A program made the translations under genes and the position numbers. The notes beneath the pieces are model-generated. The model worked only from the letters and a program-made list of their open reading frames with translations, searched no databases and was not told where the DNA came from. From assembly GCF_000234665.1 (NCBI RefSeq), contig NC_018327.1, positions 529,998 through 593,997 on the forward strand: a stretch of 64,000 nucleotides of DNA, in the 5' to 3' direction. Numbering within the stretch: the stretch's first letter is position 1; each line of letters starts with the position of its first letter. The DNA comes from Leishmania mexicana MHOM/GT/2001/U1103. Lineage: Eukaryota; Euglenozoa; Kinetoplastea; Trypanosomatida; Trypanosomatidae. This document shows, one piece after another, positions 39,401 to 48,988 of the stretch.

Positions 39401-41062
39401 CTCTACCGGATCGCCAGTCGTCCGTCGGGCTTTCGCTTTCTTCAATGCTACGGCTGGCTGGAGAAGGAGCTGCGCCGGTGGGAGGAGTCCGAGTCGGTGC
39501 AGTACACCATTATGCTAGAGCGTCTGCAGTCCTGCCACGACAGTGCTGTGGTTGCGAGGGGGCCGGGCGCCGCGGGGTGTGTGTTCATGTCCCCCGGCAG
39601 CGATCCGTCGTGCCGGCACACCCACTCCTACTCAGACACCCTTAGCGGCATGTACGGCCGCATGACGGGCAACGCGGCGTATCTGCCGCTTCTAACCGCC
39701 GCGGACGCCGCCAGCACAAAGTTCTTCCCCGTGCACTTTGCCTCCGTCTTGTGTAGCTCGGTTGAGGGCTGCGCGATGTTCAAGCATAGTAAGCTGTGGA
39801 CGCGCTCTGTGCAGCGTTTGCTGGAGCAGCCGCTGCCGCCGGATATCGTCTACGACGACTCCCTCAGCGACGAGGACGACTTCCTGTCGGAGAACAGCAG
39901 CGACGGCGAGTTTGGCTTGACGACCGACGCTGCGCGGTACATGCGTCAGCAGCAGCAAGCCCAGCAGCGGCAGCAGCAGGTGCACCCGAGCACGAACACG
40001 GGCTACTACAGCGGCGGCGTAGGGGGCACGTCTGTTCCAGCCCTTGGCGCCATCGCCAACTCTTCGAGTGTGCCGCGCTGCAGCGTTGCGGGCGACGGCC
40101 CGGTCAACTCCCTGAGTGTTGCCCGGATGCGCGATGGCCTGCGCGGCGGGCCAGGCACTTCCCTCGGCAACAACAACGTCGGGGGCGGCGTGAACGGCAA
40201 CGCCGGCACGGCCACGGCGAACGGCAGTGGTGGCTTCTGTGGCTTCGGAGTTGCTGACCAGTCGAGCATTGCCACCGCGAAGGAGATCGAGACCCTCAAG
40301 AAGGGCTACCTCTCTGCACCGTCGTCGAAGATTATTTCCGCCTCACGCTTCTGCAAACCGTCCGCCCAGTCCTTCTCCCTGGACTGCGTGGGCGACATCG
40401 TGGCCTTGAAGGACGCCATTTTGTGCGTTGCGGAGGTCGGCTCGACGGAGGTGGGTTACGGCATGCTGCTCTCCGTGCCTGGCCTGCAGCGGCGCTTCAT
40501 CGCTCTCTCTCGTTTCGCTTCCACGATTTCTGTGCGCTGCATGGGGCTTCTGGGGAGCGCGATTCTGGCTCGCTCGCGGCGTGGCGGCGACGACCTCGTG
40601 AAGAAGGGGTACTCGGTACTGCTGAAGCCGAACGCGTACGTCAGCGCCGAGGGCATCCCGTACTCGGTGTCCTTTGCCCAAATGAAGCCGTCCAAGTGGG
40701 TCTCCATCGCGTGCATGGCGGCACCAAACAACACGACGGCCCGCCACGCTCACGCGGACTCCATTACGCCCGCCAGCACTCAGGAGGTACCGCAGCGCAT
40801 CGTGGACAACTTGTACGCCTTGTCGAACCCGGTAAGCTGCGAAAACGCCAAGAGGATGTTGTACAAGATCATGAAGCGGAGGCCGCAGCTTTTTCTCCAA
40901 CCGCAGGTGCGCCGCCTCTGCCTGGAAATTTCCTTCACCTACCGCATGCACTACAAGGAGCGGCGCTTTCTCGCGGACTTGCTGGAGAGTGCGCAGCTGA
41001 CCGCTGGCACCTCCACAGACCCAAGGCCACCGCGGATGCAAGCCCTCGGGTCCTCTTCCTAG
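36482..41062 (+). CDS. RICTOR/AVO3 homologue, TORC2 subunit
   Basis: A 1526-residue helical-repeat protein. The order of conserved blocks matches RICTOR. An armadillo-like N-terminal half covers about 180-960 and includes ALHDDFFSVIESAFKLLLSI. The middle block follows near 980-1000 with SRPSGFRFLQCYGWLEKELR (RICTOR pattern of G-F-x-Y/F-L followed by W/Y-L-E-x-E-L). The conserved C-terminal RICTOR_V-type segment near 1300-1385 reads VALKDAILCVAEVGSTEVGY, RFASTISVRCMGLLGSAIL and GGDDLVKKGYSVL. Poly-Gln and Gly/Asn-rich linkers (about 1150-1260) separate them. RICTOR is the defining scaffold of TOR complex 2, which controls polarity, the cytoskeleton and survival signalling. Trypanosomatids have TORC2 with an AVO3-like subunit. 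The ATG is the first after AG 36416-36417. Confidence 0.78.
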   Translation: MATASMRKEALELLQQYAIDLKDFTKARERYTTVIEEELVPLAQEEDNADVLAATRTAQGQVRAAWEEYIASVQQYFNRVVQSTARDLLDPGSSIITVSSVTSTNETLAMASSKDRSETSSGPLVTATAVGSAESGRLLLSASSANVPAVGNSGGVGGDAVAQLSRRAERMSDFCALCEKWYVNNEVLFELPQPQVLAALSASALGSVSRLFRLLGMRMAYVCAGNSLFLRSFIEDGEAVRWAAFCGDRGLNAEVDALLLLMERLMQLHINDPKVYPRVPFGWLYRLSSLVEHPDSVASTSPKRRSVAVRIALQLLRHQPDQATAAGLHSVLLNACIEPNGCATPDEAQQVVQTFLNLFDAPSTRQYLNPTDLRTIFTPFLSTAESGGTDLLTMQNKAKELIVTVFSSCVGSLWISSEVTELRSIIDVLHLPGSLDTKMVIITLFNKLLTRLAPHRGIVPMDTWKGFEEDRLRKAARDAEEQAMKANGGGGDVCNDTQYLNNNSFMCDFTLTDSTGDAALFDDFIPTTKALGYHVMDPLLGRVLVCLNYHGLPYALTQLMQNVKKNRVVTAAASSLLQDIFVLMDTVLPQVIVFKLHEAFNKAVGRLANDGSLFVGGLTSQLFRSYKKNSDIGGGARMMPANTAQMPNTALNTPGTLDVDDPTFATMLRDCKVDRMKGCQTWNFDILVTLVQGPLHLPRRFRAARELMESLVLFFTPSSHPSTPQICSTFSTQPPDTVSAQVCMVGVELIDLILSSRDGAALLERMGFVAAVAAMLKEVRIGKPVVLRHAVVNTCIGRSLLRITGRLSAHANGLLLMRDHGIFSLVDSMFSKLKGPRLESPTEEDTLQDVCYQLLQYLYLGAVPNYGVCKDIRQTFRAALSNPSDTIRLCAAQQLKKAVWRDLSTSMKWGIETLLQALHDDFFSVIESAFKLLLSICLCSDEGLDYLIECFPTVLMESEMILSHAKKLRLNVLLYRIASRPSGFRFLQCYGWLEKELRRWEESESVQYTIMLERLQSCHDSAVVARGPGAAGCVFMSPGSDPSCRHTHSYSDTLSGMYGRMTGNAAYLPLLTAADAASTKFFPVHFASVLCSSVEGCAMFKHSKLWTRSVQRLLEQPLPPDIVYDDSLSDEDDFLSENSSDGEFGLTTDAARYMRQQQQAQQRQQQVHPSTNTGYYSGGVGGTSVPALGAIANSSSVPRCSVAGDGPVNSLSVARMRDGLRGGPGTSLGNNNVGGGVNGNAGTATANGSGGFCGFGVADQSSIATAKEIETLKKGYLSAPSSKIISASRFCKPSAQSFSLDCVGDIVALKDAILCVAEVGSTEVGYGMLLSVPGLQRRFIALSRFASTISVRCMGLLGSAILARSRRGGDDLVKKGYSVLLKPNAYVSAEGIPYSVSFAQMKPSKWVSIACMAAPNNTTARHAHADSITPASTQEVPQRIVDNLYALSNPVSCENAKRMLYKIMKRRPQLFLQPQVRRLCLEISFTYRMHYKERRFLADLLESAQLTAGTSTDPRPPRMQALGSSS

Positions 41063-41757
41063 GTAGAAAGAGAAGGTCGGAGAGACAGCCGGGCAGTGGA
41101 GAGGGGGCGGGGGCTTGTTTCTGCGCCCGTGCCCGCACGTGTGTGGCGGTATTGGGGCGTCTTCCTCTCTCCCCCCTCGCGCGCGCGTGTGTGAATCGAA
41201 TACGCCTCCTCGCCTCTGTCTCTGTGCCGCCGCACTCGCCATCCTCCCAAACGCCTCCATTTGTTTTCTAGCTTATTACTTGTCAGTGCTTTACTGTGCT
41301 GTGTAGGTGCGGGAGGATACATGCATGCCGATGTGTGTGTGTGCATGCGCCCGCTTCTGTGTGCTTGGCACCTTTGTTGCGCGCGCGATCTCCCTTCATG
41401 ATGTCTGTGTGCATGTCGGCGTGTGCAGTGGACTCATCAACGTTCTCGTGACCCAAACCGAAAAGATGAAAGCCACGGTCTTCGCCTTCTTTCACGCGAG
41501 CATGTGTGTGTGTGTGTGCAGGCCGACGTCACAGAACACGCAGACCCACCACTGCCGCTTGTGGTGACCTCTTTTCTACACAACAAAAGGGTAATGCGCG
41601 CTCACACCAAACATGCACCGGGACACTCTACGTGCTGCCGCAGAAGGAAGAAGAGAGCTTCGGCGGTGTATCGGTGGGTGGTCTTGGTGACTTGAGTCCC
41701 CACTCTCCTATCTCCCTCTCTTTCGCTTCTTCCCTCCAGTGATACGTCTTCCTGAAT
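41063..41757. other. Intergenic region with textbook trans-splice signal
   Basis: The right end is a near-pure pyrimidine tract (about 41700-41737) ending in AG 41738-41739, eighteen bases before the next ATG. A TG repeat lies at about 41503-41519. No coding frame is supported. Confidence 0.55.
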
Positions 41758-42567
41758 ATGTCGCGTGCAGCTCACGAGGCACACGCCCCGACAAGCATCC
41801 GCACCTCCTCTTCCTCCTCATCCGCGCAGTCTTCCAGGAACGCGGTCGACAGTCATCCGGCTAAGACGAAGTGTGAACTTGCTTCTGCTTCTCGCTCTGG
41901 AAGGAAAGCAGCCACGCTGCCACCAGCGTCATCAGGGGCGATTCAAGGGGCAAGGATGTCGGCTAATGTCACCGAGGAAGCGGCGGCGTCAACGCCGCAC
42001 GCACCCGGAAAGGCCACATTAACGGAGTCTGAAAAGCGTCGCCAGAAGACACTCTTCTTGGGTGAGTCGGAGCAGTTCGCCTTCGACTTTGGCGGCGCTG
42101 TAACGGAGATCGCTGAGACCGTCTTTGAAGCCGACGCAGCGCAGCGGGTAGCACAACGGGCTGAGGAGCTAGAGGATACTACCGCTCGTGTTCGGGCCGC
42201 GTCTGCTTCGCACGTCACCGCGGCCCCACGGCTTCTGACGCTAGTGGAGGTGAACGCGTATGCGGCAGATGCCATGCAACAGGGTCCGCGGCGCTTCCTG
42301 ACTCTGGCCAAGGCGGGGTCACGCAAGCGGGCCGTCACAACGACGTTCTCTGCCCATGGGCCGCAGGATGAGGCGGCGTCCGTCAACTCCGCGCCATCAG
42401 CCCCTCAGCGAGCGGGAGATGAGAATGGTGCCACCCTGGCGGAGGCTATTCCACAGTTCCAGGCAGCCTTGCGTCGATACGAGGCGGACCTCTGGCGTGC
42501 GCATAAGCAGCGCCGTGAGGAGGAAGCGCGGCAGCGCAGCAAGAGCACGCGCAGTCAACACGCGTAG
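41758..42567 (+). CDS. Hypothetical protein (269 aa), mostly disordered
   Basis: The product opens MSRAAHEAHAPTSIRTSSSS and is Ser/Ala-rich for about 90 residues. Residues 95-160 look more ordered, with KRRQKTLFLGESEQFAFDFG and an Ala/Glu-rich helix (AQRVAQRAEELEDTTARVRA). A C-terminal helix with ALRRYEADLWRAHKQRREEE is strongly charged. I do not recognise a family. The start is well supported, since AG 41738-41739 ends a strong polypyrimidine tract just upstream. Confidence 0.7.
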   Translation: MSRAAHEAHAPTSIRTSSSSSSAQSSRNAVDSHPAKTKCELASASRSGRKAATLPPASSGAIQGARMSANVTEEAAASTPHAPGKATLTESEKRRQKTLFLGESEQFAFDFGGAVTEIAETVFEADAAQRVAQRAEELEDTTARVRAASASHVTAAPRLLTLVEVNAYAADAMQQGPRRFLTLAKAGSRKRAVTTTFSAHGPQDEAASVNSAPSAPQRAGDENGATLAEAIPQFQAALRRYEADLWRAHKQRREEEARQRSKSTRSQHA

Positions 42568-43495
42568 GTGTGTCTCCGCGGCTTCTTCGAGGAGTGCGCT
42601 GGGCTGGAGTGCTTTGTTTGCTGAGCCTCTCTTTTTTTCTCCTGTGAGTAACGTGTGAAGCTGGCGAGGGCGAGGGAGGGGGGAGGGCAGAGAGGGAGTG
42701 ACCCTGTAAGTGACACCGTGGTGCACGCCCCTTTCCCCCTCTCCTCCCAGTCCTGTTGAAAAGTACTCTCTGACGCGATTAACAAGGGACCGAAGGTGCG
42801 CCACGGCTGCCTCTCTCGTAACACACACACACAGAGAACAAAGATGCGGTGGAACGCAGAGCGTCGAAACCAAGGCACAGCTCCAACCATGGACGTGCTG
42901 GCGAGAGCGAGCGAGCGTGAGATGATAGCACCTGCACGCGCGGCGTGTCAGGTAACGCATACCGCGGTAGCGGGCCCTGTGGCAGTATCGCTCCATGGTC
43001 CGGCATCGTCCTACCACCCCTACCCCCACCCCATGGCCATTTTCCCTTCTCGTTCGTCACTTTCACCCCCAATTCTTGTGGGCGACGACAGGAGGGAGGG
43101 GGAGGCGCGATGGGGTTGGCGGTGAGGGTCGTGAAGGCCCATCGAAGAGGTGGAGGCACCCGCACCTGAGACACACAGGGCCGGCACTGTCCCTTGTATC
43201 TCTGCCTGTGTGTGCGTCAAGGGGCAGAGCAGAGAGACGCATGTAAGGATGCATCTCTTCTCTTGCCCAAACGCGCGATGAGCACACAGAGGCGATTCCC
43301 TTCATCGTTTCGCCCATCTCTGTGGAGGCGCATCTCTTGACACAGACGCATGCCCGCAACCCAGTGACACTCCTCTCCCTCTCTCGCGCTCTTCTTCCCT
43401 CCGCCCTCTCACCACCACCTCCTCCTGCTGCTCTTTCCGGTTTTCCAGTTTTCCATTTCCGTGACCATCGTCGATTGCACGACCTGGACGTCGCC
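42568..43495. other. Intergenic region
   Basis: About 930 bp, pyrimidine rich toward the right end, with the probable acceptor AG 43447-43448 for the next gene. Nothing else recognised. Confidence 0.45.
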
Positions 43496-44665
43496 ATGAC
43501 GCTATACGGCAGGGCGATCAGCGCTTTGCACCGGCACCAAGACGTGGCGATCGGTGTGATCATCCTGGCCCTCGTGCTGTGCGTCTGCGTGCCACTGCTG
43601 GTGGTGGTCCCCGAGTCACGGCCGTACGGTGCCACCTTCATTGGGTGGGCGCTTGTGTTCGCCGTGCGTGCGTGGCGGTGCCTGCCGCAAGAGAGGGCGC
43701 ACGTGTGCAGGGCCGCGCATCGATTGGCCGATACAAGGATGCGACAGCGCGGCGTGGGCAAGGTACTGATGCCCTACACGGAGACGTCTCGCTTGATGCC
43801 CGTGGCAAGCTACAACAAAGGCAATCGACTACCGGGCTGCACATCGACGGAGGCAGCGACGAGGTGTCTCGGGCTTCTGGCGATCGAAAGTCGCTCCCCG
43901 ACCCCCATTCACCAGGCACAGGTGGACATGGGGCGCAACGACATTGGTGCCAATAGCAGTGGAAAGATAAGTGGTGCCGCTGCCGCGTCGGCGCCATCGT
44001 CCTGTGATCCCTTCCTGTCGACCTCTGCGCTGGAGTCTTCAGCCCAGTTTCTTGCGCTGACTCACGTGGTTTCGCGCCAGGAGCCGTCTTGGTCGATCGC
44101 CGATCCCCACGCCGCTTCCGTAACACCATCCGAGAGTCGAAGTGGCAGCGGCAGATGCGCACCGCGGCGCTCACACGAGCCGTTCGCATCCATGCCCCGC
44201 GCCTGTGCCACGGGGTTCACGACCCTGTCAGAGCACGGCAGCGAGGTACCCTCCGTCGAACCCGCCTCGCCGTCGTCGATGCAGCCAACGACAAGCTCCT
44301 CGTCTGGCACGCACGGGTGCACCGGAACCGTGATGACCCCGGCGTCGTTGGCGCAGACGCCGGTGGTGAGCGGCGCTGTTCAGGCCCCGACGGGGCGCCC
44401 TGCAGAGCTCGCACGCACCTTTTTGGACTCGAAAACGCAGCTCTCAGCGTGCTCGCAGCCGTCGAAGGTGGGACCGTCTTACTCGCAGAAGGATACTCTG
44501 TCTCCACCGACCTACGAAGAGGCGTTGCTGTCCCCCTCAGACAGCTCGTCCTCGCCGCGGATCGCGGTGGTGGGCGCGACGATGCGGCTGCAGAGGCTCT
44601 CTCCAGCAGTGGCACGTGACGGTGCCTCCCTGAGGCGCGCTAGCCGGTGCTCCCCGCACTCTTGA
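43496..44665 (+). CDS. Membrane-anchored protein with disordered tail and PPxY motif (paralogue 1)
   Basis: The 389-residue product starts MTLYGRAISALHRHQDVAIG. Residues 17-38 form a strong transmembrane segment (VIILALVLCVCVPLLVVV) and a second hydrophobic stretch follows at about 44-60 (YGATFIGWALVFAVRAW), then a basic region (RCLPQERAHVCRAAHR). The rest (about 80-389) is a Ser/Thr/Pro-rich disordered tail with a PPTY-EE motif at residues 337-340, a class I WW-domain ligand. The membrane part is clearly related to that of the next gene: both have the pattern CVPxxxxV...Y...G-x-A-x-V...R-x-W-R-x-LP. No family is recognised outside this pair. The ATG is the first after AG 43447-43448. Confidence 0.72.
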   Translation: MTLYGRAISALHRHQDVAIGVIILALVLCVCVPLLVVVPESRPYGATFIGWALVFAVRAWRCLPQERAHVCRAAHRLADTRMRQRGVGKVLMPYTETSRLMPVASYNKGNRLPGCTSTEAATRCLGLLAIESRSPTPIHQAQVDMGRNDIGANSSGKISGAAAASAPSSCDPFLSTSALESSAQFLALTHVVSRQEPSWSIADPHAASVTPSESRSGSGRCAPRRSHEPFASMPRACATGFTTLSEHGSEVPSVEPASPSSMQPTTSSSSGTHGCTGTVMTPASLAQTPVVSGAVQAPTGRPAELARTFLDSKTQLSACSQPSKVGPSYSQKDTLSPPTYEEALLSPSDSSSSPRIAVVGATMRLQRLSPAVARDGASLRRASRCSPHS

Positions 44666-45821
44666 TGTCTCCCCCTCTCTCCTTTTGTTGTTTTTGGGAG
44701 TTTTTCCTTTGTTGTACCCTCCCGCTTCCCCCCGCCTCCCCGCCTCTGCTTCCGACACTCTCCTTCGACTGCCCGCTTTTTCGTCCTCCTCCCTCTCCTC
44801 CCCCTCCCCCTCTCTTCCCAACACGCCCGCATGTGAGCACGACTACCGCGTTCAGTCAACGCCGGCAGCTCACCTGTGCGTGTGTGCTCTGTTTTACAAG
44901 GACCATTCTCTGGATTGCGGGCTGCCCGCTGCAGAACGCGCGACGGAGCGTATGATGTGTGGCGCCGCACATCAGCATTCTCGCTTGCCTTCTCAGGCTC
45001 CATCGCCCTCTCTCGCACGCACGCGCGTTCTGCAGCGGGCGACCCCTTCCTCCCCACCCTCCTACTTTCGCGCTTGCTTCTCTGCCTTTTGGCTGCCTCT
45101 GTGGGGAGCCCCACCTCCCTCCCTCTTTGTCTCGGTTCTCGCTACGCCCTGTTCGATCCGTCAGAGACGTGGCAGGCTGCGTCCAACGTCCAGCAGAAGA
45201 CACGTGTATGGACGTGGCGGCAACGGCGCGCTTTCTCCGCTTTATGGAGAAAATTGCAGATGAACTCCGCCAAACAGAGAGAGAACGAAACGGACGGGGA
45301 CGAGGCCGGTCAGGACTTGATGCGACGTTGATGCCCGCCTCTGCTCCCTCCCACCGACTCACTTTGCTCTCCAGCCTTCTCACCTTTCGAGGGTCACGGA
45401 GGGTAGCGAACATGTCTCGGCCTGGGTGCACGCAGTCTCCTATAAGTGGTGTTACCGGGTAAAGCTTTCATTGTCTGCGTTCTTTCATGCTGCCGCTGTT
45501 GTGACCCGCATGCAGGAGACGGGGCGGGAGGGGGTGGGGACGTCCTCGATCTTCTCTTTCTCACCTCCCCCTCCCCTCATCCCCATCTCTCCTGCTGTTT
45601 TCGATTCCTCATCTTGCTTCCCTCACGTCTGCATCATGGAGACCTTCACGCAGACACGCACACGCGCTGTTGCAGCGACGCTCTCTCTAACTGCTCCTCT
45701 GTGTGTATATATATATTCTTTTTACAGAGACGACGTCGCACTCTCTTCCTGCCGCTTCTGGTGCTGCACACATTTTCTTTCACTCGCCTACTCTCCCGCC
45801 TCACTCGCTTCTGCATTAAAC
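44666..45821. other. Intergenic region between tandem paralogues
   Basis: About 1.16 kb with very pyrimidine-rich sequence (about 44670-44830 and 45545-45600) and a short TA run near 45708-45716 just before the acceptor AG 45726-45727. The open frame of the next gene continues upstream to 45426, but the first ATG after the acceptor is 45822. Confidence 0.5.
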
Positions 45822-46913
45822 ATGCACCTCTTGGGCGTGGAGCTGTGGTGTTGCCGCTGCAACCGCTACTTCATCATTGACACCATCATCGTTGTCGTGG
45901 TGGTGGCGGTGTGTGTGCCGGTGTTCATCACTGTCAGCGCAGCCCGTGTGTACACCGGAATCCTCTTGGGTGCTGCTGTCATTGTCTTGTGCAGGCTGTG
46001 GAGGTTTCTGCCGTCTCACAAACGATGGGTGGAGCAACAGGCATCCAAGATGGCGGCCAAGCTCGTGGCGGAGAGGCGGATCATGCGGCCATCAACGCAG
46101 CTTCCATGGCTGCCACCTGAAGACCCGTCGACTGGCCGAAAGGACGCTGTGGCGTCACCAGTCTACTACCCGTGCGCCGCCCCCTCCTCGACCCTTTTCT
46201 GCAGCTATTGCTGCGGTGCTCCTGTGTCCGGATACGGCGTGCCATTACCTACACCTCCTTTCACGGGTGGTGGGCACCTGCCGTACGGAGGCTACACAAT
46301 GCCGCCTCCGACGCCACCCCCGCCGCCGCCACTGGCGATACGCTCGTCCTTCTCGTCCCCAGGCTCTTTATCGCCTTGTGGCCCGCTGGGTCGTTCCCCG
46401 TGCTCGCTGCTGCTTCCGCCTCCCTCACCGCTGCCTCAGCAGCAGGTAGGCGACCGCACCACGCTCGACCGCAAGGGATCCCCCGCACTCTCTCATCGTG
46501 TCTCCATGGCATCGCGCGCATCTTCCGGGCGGCACAGCTCCGTGGGCGCCATCGCAGGTGAGGGTGATGCAAGGGCGGACTTGATGCATTCCTTACCGGC
46601 GTCACCCGTGCCACTGGTGCTGCAAGGCGCCTCTTACGCCAGTCTCGAAGTCAAATCACTCGCGCCGAATGCATCCCGCTCGCCTCAGGGGTCGCACCAC
46701 CTGCGCAGCGGTGCTTCGCCTTCGTCTGTGTTTCTTTCCCAGGGTGATGGGACATCGCTTAGCGGCAGCAGTCATCACCTCCGTTGCCAGCGGAGTCGCT
46801 CTTCCTCTCCGCCCTACTCCTTCCTTGGAGAGCGACCCCTGTGGCAGGGGAAGCCGTCGGCCTCCCCGTCCCGCTCTCCCATTCCGGCATCCCCTGCGCT
46901 GCACCACGTCTAA
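45822..46913 (+). CDS. Membrane-anchored protein with Pro-rich tail (paralogue 2)
   Basis: The 363-residue product opens MHLLGVELWCCRCNRYFIID, with a Cys cluster that may be palmitoylated. A long hydrophobic hairpin then runs over about residues 21-65 (TIIVVVVVAVCVPVFITV, then YTGILLGAAVIVLCRLWRFL), ending in a basic stretch (PSHKRWVEQQASKMAAK). The tail is Pro/Ser/Gly-rich and disordered, with a poly-Pro run near 165-175 and no PPxY. The membrane part is homologous to that of the preceding gene, so the two are a tandem duplication with freely diverged tails. I chose the ATG at 45822 because it is the first after AG 45726-45727. The upstream in-frame region is pyrimidine-rich non-coding sequence. 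Confidence 0.72.
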   Translation: MHLLGVELWCCRCNRYFIIDTIIVVVVVAVCVPVFITVSAARVYTGILLGAAVIVLCRLWRFLPSHKRWVEQQASKMAAKLVAERRIMRPSTQLPWLPPEDPSTGRKDAVASPVYYPCAAPSSTLFCSYCCGAPVSGYGVPLPTPPFTGGGHLPYGGYTMPPPTPPPPPPLAIRSSFSSPGSLSPCGPLGRSPCSLLLPPPSPLPQQQVGDRTTLDRKGSPALSHRVSMASRASSGRHSSVGAIAGEGDARADLMHSLPASPVPLVLQGASYASLEVKSLAPNASRSPQGSHHLRSGASPSSVFLSQGDGTSLSGSSHHLRCQRSRSSSPPYSFLGERPLWQGKPSASPSRSPIPASPALHHV

Positions 46914-48317
46914 GGGAACAGGGGCGTTTCAAGCCGCATCGTAGCGTCTTAGCGTACTGCTTACCGTATCGGGAGAGACCCCCCCCTCCACTCACATCCA
47001 CACATGTGCACACCTCACGGCTAATCCTTTTCAGCCCGCCTCTCTCCAAAGAAGTACCCCAGTGGCCTCGCCGTCTCCGCCGCTCCCTCCGTCAGCGCCT
47101 GCTCCGTCTCTGCTTCCCGACCCGTATTTTTCGTCTCTGTTCTTCGCCTTGTTTCCCCCCTCCCCCTTCCTCCCCTCCCTCTCCTACCCAACCGCTGGCG
47201 CGGCGATGGGGTGGCGAGGGGGCGGCTTCCCGCTATCTCACGCTCTTTACGGATTCCCCCTCGCTCGTAGCCTATTCCCTTCCCCCCTCCTCCTGCGCGT
47301 GTTGCTGTCACAGTGCACGTCTGCGCTGTGACAGGGTGTTCGTCTCCGTTCGTTTTAGGGACGCCCTTTGTATCACCTCGGCGTGTGGGAGGGGTCGGTG
47401 ATGAGTGGCGTCGGGGCGATTTTGCACCCTCCGCTCTTGTCCCGCACGACGGGGTACAGCGACACGCCGCTGCCTCATCGGGGCGCGAGAGAGGGAAGTG
47501 CGGTTCAGAGCCATCTTTCTGCTTTCTTTTCAGGAGAGGTGGGGGGACCAAGGCCAAGGGCAAGGCCTGTCACTCACTCGTTTTCTGTGGTCGCGCACGG
47601 ACACAGTGCACACTAAGCACACTCCTCACGCAACAGTGCATGTACTTCCCACTTCATGATGGGCTTTCATCTTGTACCTCCAGAACCAATGCATGCAAGC
47701 GATATAGGTGTGCTAGGGGCTCAGCAGCGACGATATGTACGTGGATGGGCTTCTCCATCCGTCTCCCTCTTCCGTCTTTCCTGGCCATTTCGCGCTGCCG
47801 TAGTGGCCCCGATTGCATCCCTCCGCTGTTGCAGCGAGGGTGCGGCTAATGTTGTGGGTGCAGCTGTGGGTGTGTTGCGTGTAGACGTCTGTCCGTGTAC
47901 GCTGCATTCCAAGCCTGTCTATCACTCTACCAGCTGCAGCGATACCCCCACAACAGCCGTCTTCCTCGTCTGTGGTCGTGGCAGTCTCCGCATGCGGACA
48001 TGCATCAGAGAGAGAGGGAGAGGGGAAGCCGTCGTTGTGGACCTCACACTCACCACACACCCTCCTTCGCAAACCCGCGAGGACCAGCTGGGTTTGCTGA
48101 AGATGGAGTGCGGTGGCGGGGGCGCGGCTGAGTCAGGTCAGCAGTACCACCATAACACGCACGTGTCTCTTACTCGAACCTACACTGCCTCTCCTTTCTC
48201 TCGCATGTGCCACCGCCCATGTTGTCTCCGTTATGCGTCTCGCCACATTGTGTGTGCGCTCTCCTCCCCTCCCCTCCCCTCCACCGGCAGCCAAAGCGTG
48301 GAATCTCCCGCCAAGTA

Positions 48318-48356
48318 CACCAACACCAACACCAACACCACACACACACACACACG
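48318..48356. repeat. Compound CCAACA / CA microsatellite
   Basis: A run of ACCAAC-type units is followed directly by a CA repeat. It lies in the 3' region of paralogue 2 and is probably length-polymorphic. Confidence 0.7.
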
Positions 48357-48787
48357 CATACATAGCCACATGCCATTGTAGCGTCACACACACGCACGCA
48401 GAGAGTTGTAGAAGACGCAGATCGCCGCCTCCAAACAAGCCCTTCCCTCTCTCTACCGCCAGTTTACTGTTTGCCCCTCTGTGCGCGTGTGTCTGCGCGT
48501 ACGTGGGACGCGCTAGTGGGCAAGACGAGGAGGCCATCCCACCGACGTATTGGGCAAGAGGGGGAGGGGAGGGCTCGGAAGACTAGTAAACCGGCCCTGC
48601 CCGTGAAAGTGCACCGACCTACCGTTGGAGGCACGTCAGGGTTGGGCAACGAGGAGGGAAACGAAAACGGCCCCGACAGCCGTCCGTCACACACACGCAC
48701 GCAGAGAAGTGTAGCACACCCGTTTGTTTTCTTTTCTCTATCATAGACAAGCACCCCTCTCTCCCTCCCTCCCTCCCCCGGCGGCAG

Positions 48788-48839
48788 CACACACGCACAC
48801 GCACACGCACACGCACACAGGTGTTGCCCCCCCCCCCCC
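48788..48839. repeat. CACACG microsatellite followed by poly-C
   Basis: Four tandem CACACG-type units (about 48788-48819) are followed after a few bases by about thirteen C residues (48827-48839). The exact C count may be unreliable in sequencing. Confidence 0.7.
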
Positions 48840-48988
48840 GCTCTCATCGGCGCCGCCCCTACCTCCTTTGTTGACGGCGAAGGAGCGACGAAATAGCTGG
48901 AGAAGGAGCGCTCACATACTTGTGCACCAAGTCTCAGACAGCTTCACTCCCTCCTCCTGCTCCCCTCCGCACTCAACCTGCATCCATC

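Larger units (their letters stand above)
46914..48988. other. Long intergenic region (2.1 kb) with CA microsatellites
   Basis: No supported gene. It includes pyrimidine-rich tracts, an AACACC/CA repeat at about 48318-48356, a CA/CG repeat at about 48788-48819 and a run of about thirteen C at 48827-48839. Open frames on both strands are short and lack signatures. Confidence 0.45.

Noticed and set aside
45426..45821. N-terminal extension of paralogue 2
   Set aside because: It begins at GTG and runs through pyrimidine-rich sequence upstream of AG 45726-45727. The first ATG after the acceptor (45822) aligns with the start of paralogue 1.
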